From positions 1-46,452 of the forward strand of contig CAZVWJ010000016.1 in the NCBI GenBank assembly GCA_964631325.1: 46,452 bases of DNA, written 5' to 3'. The first letter of the stretch is position 1. Each line of letters opens with the position of its first letter. The notes under the pieces were generated by a model. That model had not been told where the DNA came from. It did not search any database and saw nothing but the letters and a program-made list of their open reading frames with translations. The position numbers and the translations under genes are program-made. The stretch comes from CAZVWJ01 sp964631325. GTDB lineage: Bacteria; T1Sed10-126. Below, one piece after another: positions 1 to 7,150 of the stretch.

Positions 1-73
1 AATTTTTTCTTTAATAGAGCTCAAACTATTCTTTACCATAGTCCTAATAAACACCCCTTTTAGTGTATTAAAA

Positions 74-865
74 TTATGCAGTATCAGCTTCTTGATCAGG
101 TTGATTCTTAGAATCAGTTCCCATTAATTCTTCTAAATTCCTGTTGTCCTTTTCAGCGGCGATAATCACCTCTTCCCTGCGTAATTCATCCCACTGATGG
201 GTTTCAATATCCTCGATAACTTCCGGGATACTCTCCCGGATGATATAAAGTCCATAAGAATATCTTTCCCGGAATGTTGGACGATTTCTATCAACAAAAC
301 GGAATTTTTTAACCTGGTCGATCAGTTCTGCGGTCGCCCTGTCGAGGTAAAAATAATCGTTAGTCTGATTTTTTTCTTTTTCAAACTCCCCCAGATGTTC
401 AAAGAGATCAAAGCTTCCCTCCAGGATATCCTCAGTCATTGGCAGCAGTTTATTCCCTTCCCTGAGGGCTTCTTTAGCGTCCTGGATAACCCACAGCAAC
501 TTCTGGCGCCAGAATTCTATTTCCTCACTTAAATCTTTGTGGGGATACCGGACAGTAGAATCGGCCGGCCAGTGTTTATTCAAGACTTTCTCAGCTGTCC
601 AGAGTTTTTCTATAGCTTCTTCAGGGGGAATATCAGACTCGTTGATTTGTTCGTATTCAGAAAGACTAAAACGAAGCGTCTGAATATTTTTCAGACGAAG
701 TGAAGAAACTTCATAAAACTCCGCCAGTTTCTCCGCGCCTGGACCAGTGATCCGGCGCTTATAATTTTCCCATCTTGAAATATTAGCTCTGGATTCGCCG
801 GTTTTCATTTCAACATCACGGAGAGAGAAACCAGCCGTTTTTCTTAGTTCACGTAAATTTTCCAT
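74..865 (-). CDS. XRE-family HTH transcriptional regulator, long form
   Basis: The first 55 or so residues form a Cro/C1-type helix-turn-helix (LRELRKTAGFSLRDVEMKTG, then an SRANISRWE recognition helix). The remaining 200 residues are acidic and helical and I do not recognise them. An ATG exists 15 bases further upstream (878-880) with no Shine-Dalgarno sequence before it; the ATG at 863-865 has GGGTGAG about six bases ahead, so I chose 865. The gene is divergent from a second HTH gene, with two palindromes between them, an arrangement typical of phage or integrative-element switches. Likely role: repressor of the transfer module to its right, autoregulated through the shared operators. The regulator call is firm; the repressor role is inferred. 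Confidence 0.8.
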   Translation of the reverse strand: MENLRELRKTAGFSLRDVEMKTGESRANISRWENYKRRITGPGAEKLAEFYEVSSLRLKNIQTLRFSLSEYEQINESDIPPEEAIEKLWTAEKVLNKHWPADSTVRYPHKDLSEEIEFWRQKLLWVIQDAKEALREGNKLLPMTEDILEGSFDLFEHLGEFEKEKNQTNDYFYLDRATAELIDQVKKFRFVDRNRPTFRERYSYGLYIIRESIPEVIEDIETHQWDELRREEVIIAAEKDNRNLEELMGTDSKNQPDQEADTA

Positions 866-897
866 TTTATACTCACCCATTAAAGAGATTATGTTTT

Positions 898-949
898 GGG
901 TTGTTTTTTATTTGACAACCCCTATTTTGGTTGTTATGCTTTTAACAAC
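898..949. promoter_or_regulatory. Paired operator-like palindromes in a divergent promoter region
   Basis: Two inverted repeats lie side by side between the divergent HTH genes. The first is GGGTTGT (898-904) with ACAACCC (915-921). The second is GTTGTT (930-935) with AACAAC (944-949). They share the half-site GTTGT, and the spacers of 10 and 8 bases suit HTH dimers. The core TTGTTAACAA recurs at 9705-9714 and 9734-9743, downstream of the DotA/TraY-like gene. Binding by either neighbouring HTH protein is an inference. Confidence 0.6.
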
Positions 950-989
950 AGGCTAATGATGATGTTAATACTGAGAGGAGGTTATGTCA

Positions 990-1199
990 ATGGTTACCAA
1001 GCTTAAGTATGAAAGATTAAATCGAGATCTGACTCAACTTGAGGTGGCGGCAGAGGCAGGCGTAGCAGAGAAGCAGGTCAGCGCTATTGAGAGGGGGTTT
1101 AACATCTCCAAACCTGCATTTCATAAATTGTGCGATTATTTTGATCTTGATCCAGAGATAGCTCTGAAGGAGGTCGAGGGGGTTGAGTATATTGGATAA
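990..1199 (+). CDS. Small Cro-like XRE-family HTH protein
   Basis: A 69-residue protein that is almost entirely one Cro/C1 HTH domain (LKYERLNRDLTQLEVAAEAG, then VAEKQVSAIERG). An ATG at 984 lies only two bases after the GGAGG at 977-981, whereas the ATG at 990 is eight bases away, so 990 is preferred. It is divergent from the long XRE regulator and is followed at once by an excisionase-like gene whose TTG start overlaps its end. The pair resembles a Cro/C1 bistable switch, with this protein as the Cro-like member. Role inferred from layout. Confidence 0.75.
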   Translation: MVTKLKYERLNRDLTQLEVAAEAGVAEKQVSAIERGFNISKPAFHKLCDYFDLDPEIALKEVEGVEYIG

Positions 1200-1428
1200 A
1201 ACGATCACCGACCTAGCTGAGCTCGACGAGTACCTTCTTACGGTAGACGAAGTAGCAGATCTGCTGCGTATGAGCAGCAGGCGAGCTTATGACCTGGTGC
1301 GGACGGAAGGGCTCCGCGTTAAGATCTCCGAACAACGGGTTCGCGTTCCTCGTCCAAAGCTAAAAACATGGTTGGAGGAGAAGATGGAGGGAGGAGGTGA
1401 AGAACCGGAGCAGGTAGCGGCCCGCTAA
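1183..1428 (+). CDS. Excisionase-like helix-turn-helix DNA-binding protein
   Basis: An 81-residue protein with a MerR/Xis-like HTH (residues about 17-70; LLTVDEVADLLRMSSRRAYDLV, then RVRVPRPKLKTWLEE), the pattern of small excisionase-family domains. The likely start is TTG at 1183, with GGAGG at 1169-1173 nine bases ahead; it overlaps the end of the preceding HTH gene by 17 bases, so the two are probably translationally coupled. In integrative elements such proteins act as directionality factors or regulators. No integrase is visible in the window, so an excision role is only a suggestion. Confidence 0.7.
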   Translation: MSILDKTITDLAELDEYLLTVDEVADLLRMSSRRAYDLVRTEGLRVKISEQRVRVPRPKLKTWLEEKMEGGGEEPEQVAAR

Positions 1429-1600
1429 GGCCGCCCCCACCCCGGAACACTTAAGCCTAGACACCTTTAAGTGTACCGGCAAACAGGGGAAAAATCAAAA
1501 ATTACGCTTCTAACACCCTGTTCCCGGGTAGAGTATCGGTAAGAAACTACCTGACGTTTATTTCACCTGGTCAGCAAGCTTTAAAAAAATTTTTGATCAT

Positions 1601-2287
1601 TTGGCTGACCTATCTCAAGAAAAATATCACCCCGTACTGGAAATTAATGTTTCAAGGTTGGCTGAGGAGCTTGATCTCTCGCGTAAGACGATCCAGAGAT
1701 TTCTAGATTTGTGCCAAACTCCAGGGAAGGTTAAGTCCACCAGAGGAAAACCTTTCTTTAAAAAAATTGAGACAAAAGGCAATCAGGCTAATAAATACCG
1801 GATTCGTTGGGACTTTCGAACGAAAGAAAGGCAGTGCGACAAAAAAAAGAACCAAAAAAAAGCTAAGAAAGAGCGGATGAACTGTACAGATAATCCTTCT
1901 AATAAAAGACTTCAATATCTTAAAAACCAACCCGGCTGGAAGCGGTTTGCCATGGATATTGCTCGAGAAAAAATTAAAAAAGCAGGATTATCTCTATCCT
2001 GGCTCAATTTTTTCGGAAAGGTGATCTTTAAAATCGAGTTAGAATTCAAAAAGATAAGAGAGATTCTTCAGAATTTTTCGCAGATCAATTATGAGATAGA
2101 GCTGTCATCAGTTGAGGGGTACTGCTGGATTAATTTTACAATCGCGTTTCGAAAAATAAACGAGATACTTAGCAGTCTAAGCGGCCAAAAAAACGAAGAG
2201 CAATACACAAAAAAACTCTACGAAGACAAGGGCGGAAGCTGTCCAGAAAGTCTCAGAAAACAACTCAAAAATGCCGGAATAATTTAA
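1601..2287 (+). CDS. Winged-helix-like protein of unknown role, start unresolved
   Basis: Residues about 10-70 look like a winged helix-turn-helix (VSRLAEELDLSRKTIQRFLDL followed by a GxxxxYRI-type wing), as seen in regulators and in N-terminal domains of plasmid replication proteins. The rest is Lys-rich with a helical C-terminal half that I cannot place. Only a TTG at 1601 can serve as a standard start and it has no recognisable ribosome site. The frame is open back to the stop at 1529 without any ATG or GTG, so the true N terminus may use another start or be lost. It sits between the excisionase-like gene and the mobilisation genes, so replication or regulation of the element are both possible. 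The 172 bases before it (1429-1600) hold no clear gene. Confidence 0.5.
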   Translation: MADLSQEKYHPVLEINVSRLAEELDLSRKTIQRFLDLCQTPGKVKSTRGKPFFKKIETKGNQANKYRIRWDFRTKERQCDKKKNQKKAKKERMNCTDNPSNKRLQYLKNQPGWKRFAMDIAREKIKKAGLSLSWLNFFGKVIFKIELEFKKIREILQNFSQINYEIELSSVEGYCWINFTIAFRKINEILSSLSGQKNEEQYTKKLYEDKGGSCPESLRKQLKNAGII

Positions 2288-2307
2288 TTTTTTTCGAGGT
2301 GGTTTTT

Positions 2308-2754
2308 ATGTCCACAATCGAAAAGCTAAAAAAGAAGAAAAACGAAATTGAAAAACAAATGAAATTGCCCCCGCACCAGCGAGATGGGCGGCTGTTCAGA
2401 TATCGCTCTGCCCCCCGGCGGCTGGAAGATATCGAGGCGAAGATTAAAAAGAAGAAGGAGCGGAAAAAATCTGAGAAACGGCGGCGGGAGACCCGCCGGA
2501 AAATTTTAACTGGGGCCGGCTTTATGCAGAAGTTAGATGATAAGGATTTAGCCCTGGAAGATTACCTCCAGGAGCACGCTCCGGAAGACTGGATTGAGGA
2601 CGTCCAGGAGGCTCGTGGAAATTACAATCAACTTCTCGCCACCCTCGGTGCTCTGACATTGCGAGACAAAGATCCGGACGAATATAAAAGTCTGCTGGAA
2701 AATATTTTAGGCCCCGAAAACGACGATTGGGAACTTTTTCCCGAATTTGATTGA
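2308..2754 (+). CDS. TraD-like relaxosome accessory protein
   Basis: A 148-residue, strongly basic N-terminal coiled coil (KLKKKKNEIEKQ) leads to a KRRRETRRKILTGAGF segment and an acidic C terminus. The basic coiled-coil plus RxxRKxxxLGA-like core resembles the small TraD/MobC-type proteins encoded next to MobA/MobL relaxases. The ATG at 2308 has GAGGTGG at 2296-2302 five bases ahead; a GTG at 2299 lies inside that site and is rejected. It directly precedes the hairpin-rich putative origin of transfer and the relaxase gene. Known relatives help the relaxase act at the origin; this assignment rests on pattern and position only. Confidence 0.5.
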   Translation: MSTIEKLKKKKNEIEKQMKLPPHQRDGRLFRYRSAPRRLEDIEAKIKKKKERKKSEKRRRETRRKILTGAGFMQKLDDKDLALEDYLQEHAPEDWIEDVQEARGNYNQLLATLGALTLRDKDPDEYKSLLENILGPENDDWELFPEFD

Positions 2755-2866
2755 ACAACAAATAGCCCGGCAATAAGAGAAAGCCGGCGGGAAACAGAAA
2801 GCCGGTCACAATCAGAAAGCCTGCCACTACAGGAAAGAGCGTGATAAATCGATAGCCAGAACGGGA

Positions 2867-2997
2867 AACGATAGCCCCCTCATACCTTAGTAAGGGCACG
2901 ATACACATTGCAAGCAATGTGATCGTGCCTATCGGTCCGGAGGGACCTTTCAGGGCTTCGGGGGCTATCGTTGCAGACGGGGCAATCCGATTGCCCC
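2867..2997. other. Putative origin of transfer (oriT): nested inverted repeats
   Basis: The 301-base gap between the TraD-like and MobL genes is packed with inverted repeats. A perfect 13-bp pair (2867-2879 with 2960-2972) encloses a near-perfect 16-bp hairpin at 2895-2929 (GGCACGAT, one bulged A, CACATTGC, loop AA, GCAATGTG, ATCGTGCC) and a GGTCC/GGACC hairpin (2934-2938 with 2943-2947). Outside it lies GGGGCAAT/ATTGCCCC (2979-2986 with 2990-2997, loop CCG). Three near-copies of AGAAAGCC(G/T)G occur upstream at 2770-2830. Hairpin clusters just before a relaxase gene are typical of oriT. I cannot place the nick site. None of the hairpins is followed by a T-run. Confidence 0.55.
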
Positions 2998-3055
2998 TCA
3001 CTAAATTAAATTTTGTGCAGTCGCCGCTGGCTCACTAAGAAGGAGGAAGAGCGAA

Positions 3056-4393
3056 ATGAGTTTTTCTGGTTATTTAAATACAGCCCCGGTAAAAAGGAGT
3101 GCGGGAGGTTCTGCCGTTGCCGCCGCAGCCTATCAGTCCGGGGCAAAATTGAAGGACGAAAATAAAGAACATTTTTATAGCCGGAATGACGTTCTGCACG
3201 AGGAGATGATGACCCCAGAAAATCTGAAAATGAATCGGGAAAATTTCTGGAAATATGTCGAAAATTTCGAGACCAGAAAAGACGCCCGGCCGGCGCGTAG
3301 AATAAAAATTTCTCTGCCGGCTGAGTTGAGCGACGAAGAAAATATTAAACTAGCCCAAGAATTCGTTCAGGAGAATTTCCAAGAGGAAAATATCCCGGCA
3401 GATTTGGCCGTTCATGATCGGGAGAAGGGCGAGAAAAATATCCATGCCCACGTCCTGATTACAGAGAGAAAATGGAATTCAAAAAATCAGGAATTGAACT
3501 CCAGGAAGGAAAGAAAATTCACGAAAAAAAGCTGGCAGGAAAATCTAAAAAAAGATCTGGCTGAACGAGTAAATCAGCGGCTTGAAAAAATTGATTCTGA
3601 AACGAGATTTAATTTTGATCATCCGGAAAATATCCCGGCGAAATTAGAAGTAAATAACCGGCAAAAAGAAACTGAAAAAATTCTTTTCAATCAGGCTGTT
3701 GATCGGGCGCGGAATATTCAGGAAGAATACAGCCGTATCCGCAAAGATTTAACCCGGCAGTTGGAAAACGAACGGAACCATTTGAACGAAGCTGTGATTC
3801 AACAAATCAATTCTGAATTTCAGGCTTATCAGAAAGAACTTGAGGCCAGGCGACAGCAGTCTGAGGCTGAGGCCCAGGAAGAAAATAATTTCATCCACCT
3901 GGCCGCGGCCGCCGGTGGCGCGGGCCTGGCCGCAAATGAAATTTACGATCAGGAAGCTGGCCTGGAGGTTACTGACCAGGCCGACGAGCACAAGGCTAAA
4001 ATGATTAAAGAGCGGGTGGGGGTTGAGTCCCGCCATTTCATTGACCAGGTGAAATACGTTTCAGACAAAGGGACCATCGTTTTAAATAGCGATGTGGCTT
4101 TAATGAACTACGAGGACCAGGTCTCCATCCGCGGGGACTATCAAAGACAGGACGTCGAAATTATGGCCGACGTCCTCCATCAGCGATTCGGTGAAAGTTT
4201 GCAAATTTGGGGATCCAGGAAATTCAAAGAAAAATTTGTTGAAGCCGCCCGGCAGCGGGGAATTAAAAAAATCAAAGATAGAGATACCGGCGAAATTCTT
4301 TTTGATGAGAGTTTTAAATCCAAAGAAAAACAAGCTCGATCTACAGCCGAGCGAGCATTTAAAAATATTCTTTCAGGGGAGCGAGAAAGATGA
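3056..4393 (+). CDS. mobL: MobA/MobL-family conjugative relaxase with C-terminal LPD7-like domain
   Basis: A 445-residue relaxase that would nick DNA at oriT and lead the strand into the recipient. The N terminus (MSFSGYLNTAPVKRSAGGSA, then AAAAYQSG with a candidate catalytic Tyr) is characteristic of MobA/MobL proteins. The metal-binding HxH motif is IHAHVLITER at about residues 127-136. Residues 210-270 are coiled coil, and 330-430 (VSDKGTIVLNSD, then LHQRFGESLQIWGSRKFKEKF) resemble the LPD7 domain of some relaxases. GGAGG at 3042-3046 is nine bases before the ATG. The stop overlaps the start of the coupling-protein gene, so the two are translationally coupled. The putative oriT lies immediately upstream. 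Confidence 0.9.
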   Translation: MSFSGYLNTAPVKRSAGGSAVAAAAYQSGAKLKDENKEHFYSRNDVLHEEMMTPENLKMNRENFWKYVENFETRKDARPARRIKISLPAELSDEENIKLAQEFVQENFQEENIPADLAVHDREKGEKNIHAHVLITERKWNSKNQELNSRKERKFTKKSWQENLKKDLAERVNQRLEKIDSETRFNFDHPENIPAKLEVNNRQKETEKILFNQAVDRARNIQEEYSRIRKDLTRQLENERNHLNEAVIQQINSEFQAYQKELEARRQQSEAEAQEENNFIHLAAAAGGAGLAANEIYDQEAGLEVTDQADEHKAKMIKERVGVESRHFIDQVKYVSDKGTIVLNSDVALMNYEDQVSIRGDYQRQDVEIMADVLHQRFGESLQIWGSRKFKEKFVEAARQRGIKKIKDRDTGEILFDESFKSKEKQARSTAERAFKNILSGERER

Positions 4394-6633
4394 TCATCCA
4401 CGATGAGAATGATATCCAGCCGAGACGTAACCCCGGGGAAACTATAATCACAATTATTCTGACCGGAATTATTTCCTTTTTCGTTGGATCCATTATTTTT
4501 TCTTTTTTGATGTCCGGGTATTCATACCTATCAGACTTCAATTGGTCTACGTCTGGCTACCTCCAACTACAACCGGAAATAATCAAATCTTTTTTAAAAT
4601 CAACTGAACTCGGCGAAAATATTCCATTTCAAAATTATCACAAATTCAGCGAAATTTCCGCAAAATTTTTCCTGCCATATAAGGCCGGGCTGATTTTTAT
4701 TATCCCCGGCATGATTTTCGGTTTCATTTACTCCGGGCCCCGACCACCTGTGATTTTTGTCTCAGGCACTCGATCATATGAAGGAAAAGAAGCAGAAAAA
4801 AACGCCGAATCAGATCTCCCCGGAGGCGGCGTCCGGATCCATCCGGAAGTCAGCATTTCCCGCCGGCTGGAGCGGCAGGGTATAGCTTACATCGGCCGGC
4901 CGGGCAGTGGCAAAACTCAAGCCCTGCTCCAGGTGATCCGGGAGGTGATCGACCGCGGCGATCGGGCAATCATTCATGATAATAAGGGAGAACTAACAGA
5001 AGCATTCGGCGGCCGGGATGATATCGGAATCCTCGCCCCCTGGGACCGTCGAACCTGGCGTTGGGATCTGTCTGCTGACATCCAGGGACTTTCCGAAATT
5101 GAAGCATTCGCCGGCCAGCTTACGCCCCCAGAAAATGAAATTTCGGATCCAATGTGGTCCCAGGCTGCGGAAACAATCATTACCGGGAGCTTGATGAGCG
5201 TTGAACAGGAACACGGCCGGGGCGGCTGGAATTATCAGCACCTGCTCAATTATTTTGACCAGCATCCTCTCGACCGGCTGGAGACAATAAGTGGCAGCTA
5301 CAAAGAAGCAAAAGACCTGCTCGAATACGGCGGCAGCCCTTCCGGAAGCAATGAAAAAGAAGGCGGTAAGCAGAGCCGAACATTGGAAAGTATTCTGATA
5401 AATGCTGAATCATACATGCGGCCCCTCCGGAGGCTGGCCCGGGGGTATGCTCAGGTGCCGGTAGAAAAATCTTTTTCAATCCAGGACTGGATCCGGGGAA
5501 ACTCCGACGCCCCCAGGATAATTATGCTTCAATCTAATCGACGACTGCCACAGCTCTCGACGGTTTCGGCCCAATCAATTTTTCGAGTAATTGCCCAGCT
5601 GGCAGCAAGTCCCCAGCTCCCGGAGCGCGACCACGGGACCTGGTTAATAATGGATGAATTCCCAAAATTAGGGCACATTAACCAGATTGGCGAAATTTGG
5701 GATACAGGCCGTTCAAAGGGAATTCGCGGAATTCTGGCTTTCCAGGACTATGAACAGCTAACCAGGGTATATGACGAAACTTTCCGGGATATATTGGATT
5801 CAAACATCGGAACAAAAATAATTTTTGAATGCGGCGGCAGCCAGACCCCGAAAAAAATTTCTCAAATGATTGGTGAGCAGCAAATTAAACGCTACTCCAC
5901 AGACTCCACCGACACCGGCAGCGGCGGCCGGTCGGTCAGCCACCGCTGGAAAGAAGATAAACAGCCGGCAATCAAACCGGAATACATCCGGAATCGTCTC
6001 GGAGTAACTGATTCCGGCGTCCGAGGAATCCTTAATTCCGCGTCTGACGCGGCTTATATTTTGGAGTGGCCATTTGTTGAGCTCGAGTCCACGGGCGACC
6101 GGTATCAGGAAGCTGGCTGGATGGATGAACCCGCCGGTGATCCTTCTGCGGATCCGGAACCGGAATCAGAAACTGAACCCCGTGAGGGCCAGGCCCCAAA
6201 TAATTCTGGCGATCCACTTTTTGACAGTAAAAATAATGATGAAAAAGAATCCGAAAATGAAAAAGAAGAACCTGAGAAGAAATTTCAAAAATTTTCCAAG
6301 GAGGAGATTTTAATGGAAGACTTTAACTTTGATTATGAGGAAATTTCTGAGGAAGATTTCTGGAAAAAGGTTGAGAGTTTGCGGGCCTGGTACTATGACC
6401 CCCAGGCCGAAGAAAAAAGAAAATTGGTCGAATCGCGGGGGATTGAAGGAACTGTGGAAGATAAAATTTTAAATGCGCCAGTTAGACATGATTTCCTGGA
6501 AGGAAAAATTGATCCAGATTTTCTCTTTATTTCCCAGGAGGACGCAACGGCCGTGCCGGCCGAGGCGGCCGAGGAATTTTCCGGCCGGAACTGCTGGCAG
6601 GCTATATACAAGATTGAAAGAATGATGGGATGA
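4390..6633 (+). CDS. VirD4/TraG-type coupling ATPase (T4CP)
   Basis: A 747-residue coupling protein that would deliver the relaxase-DNA complex to a type IV secretion channel. Two N-terminal membrane segments (about 18-45 and 97-115) precede the ATPase. Walker A is GRPGSGKT at about 168-175 and Walker B is LIMDEFPKLG at about 419-428, followed by a GIRGILAFQDYEQL stretch typical of the family. After residue 575 the protein becomes a very acidic, low-complexity tail and then a short helical domain. The gene starts inside the mobL stop codon (ATGA overlap). A strong ribosome site inside the tail could start a separate C-terminal product (see 6298-6315). No other channel ATPase is seen in the window. 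Confidence 0.9.
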   Translation: MIIHDENDIQPRRNPGETIITIILTGIISFFVGSIIFSFLMSGYSYLSDFNWSTSGYLQLQPEIIKSFLKSTELGENIPFQNYHKFSEISAKFFLPYKAGLIFIIPGMIFGFIYSGPRPPVIFVSGTRSYEGKEAEKNAESDLPGGGVRIHPEVSISRRLERQGIAYIGRPGSGKTQALLQVIREVIDRGDRAIIHDNKGELTEAFGGRDDIGILAPWDRRTWRWDLSADIQGLSEIEAFAGQLTPPENEISDPMWSQAAETIITGSLMSVEQEHGRGGWNYQHLLNYFDQHPLDRLETISGSYKEAKDLLEYGGSPSGSNEKEGGKQSRTLESILINAESYMRPLRRLARGYAQVPVEKSFSIQDWIRGNSDAPRIIMLQSNRRLPQLSTVSAQSIFRVIAQLAASPQLPERDHGTWLIMDEFPKLGHINQIGEIWDTGRSKGIRGILAFQDYEQLTRVYDETFRDILDSNIGTKIIFECGGSQTPKKISQMIGEQQIKRYSTDSTDTGSGGRSVSHRWKEDKQPAIKPEYIRNRLGVTDSGVRGILNSASDAAYILEWPFVELESTGDRYQEAGWMDEPAGDPSADPEPESETEPREGQAPNNSGDPLFDSKNNDEKESENEKEEPEKKFQKFSKEEILMEDFNFDYEEISEEDFWKKVESLRAWYYDPQAEEKRKLVESRGIEGTVEDKILNAPVRHDFLEGKIDPDFLFISQEDATAVPAEAAEEFSGRNCWQAIYKIERMMG
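6298..6315 (+). promoter_or_regulatory. Internal ribosome binding site and ATG inside the coupling-protein gene
   Basis: AAGGAGGAG (6298-6306) is followed six bases later by an in-frame ATG (6313-6315). Translation from here would give the last 106 residues of the coupling protein as a separate polypeptide ending at 6633. The site lies where the low-complexity acidic linker gives way to a more ordered, tryptophan-containing domain, which makes an independent product plausible. The site itself is plain; its use is inferred. Confidence 0.4.
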
Positions 6634-6956
6634 TGCTAACTTTTGACATTGAAGAAGGCGTAATTAATTTAAACCGGCTGGAGTATTACAAGAAAATCTG
6701 CAAATTAAAATATGAGCAAAATGGCTCTTTCAGCGCCGGCCCTTCCGTAGAAGATATCACCAGATGGGATGAGGCAGGTGTTGAGGATCTCGTTGAACAG
6801 AGTAAATATCTGATCGTCCAGCTGGTGGCGGCTGGCAATAGGCCTACGGTCTACGCCGTTGAAACTATCGAGAAAGCGGAAGAAGTTTTTGAATATCTGC
6901 TTGGAAATCAACTGCATTATGACAGATTTTACAAAAAAGAATGCGGGGCAAATTGA
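6630..6956 (+). CDS. Hypothetical protein coupled to the coupling-protein gene
   Basis: A 108-residue soluble, mildly acidic protein without membrane segments or a motif I recognise. Its ATG overlaps the coupling-protein stop (ATGA), so it belongs to the same transcript and is probably translated by coupling. A second ATG follows immediately at 6633. Position between the coupling protein and the DotA/TraY-like protein suggests a role in transfer, but nothing in the sequence shows it. A strong hairpin overlaps its stop codon. Confidence 0.65.
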   Translation: MMLTFDIEEGVINLNRLEYYKKICKLKYEQNGSFSAGPSVEDITRWDEAGVEDLVEQSKYLIVQLVAAGNRPTVYAVETIEKAEEVFEYLLGNQLHYDRFYKKECGAN

Positions 6957-6966
6957 AATTTGCCCC
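6945..6966 (+). terminator. Hairpin over the end of the hypothetical gene, possible terminator
   Basis: GGGGCAAATT (6945-6954) pairs perfectly with AATTTGCCCC (6957-6966), leaving only two loop bases. It spans the stop codon at 6954-6956. No T-run follows, so it may protect the transcript end or attenuate instead of terminating. The gap to 7150 otherwise holds AT-rich sequence (ATATAACCGTATATATAACG near 7100-7120) that could include a promoter for the next gene. Confidence 0.4.
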
Positions 6967-7150
6967 GAAACGGACGGCACCCGTTTGTGGTGCTTCTGTT
7001 AATTCGAGTATATCGGTGTTGAATGTCCTATCCTTCAAGTGGGTCTGCTCAAACCGCTCTGAGAGAGGTTCAGGATTTTGAACTTTTGCTTTGAAGGGTA
7101 TATAACCGTATATATAACGATAAATTGGTTTTTCTTCAAGGAAGGATAAA

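Noticed and set aside
2522..3001. A 159-codon minus-strand open frame over the oriT candidate
   Set aside because: It runs antisense to the TraD-like gene and through the inverted repeats, and shows no protein-like pattern.
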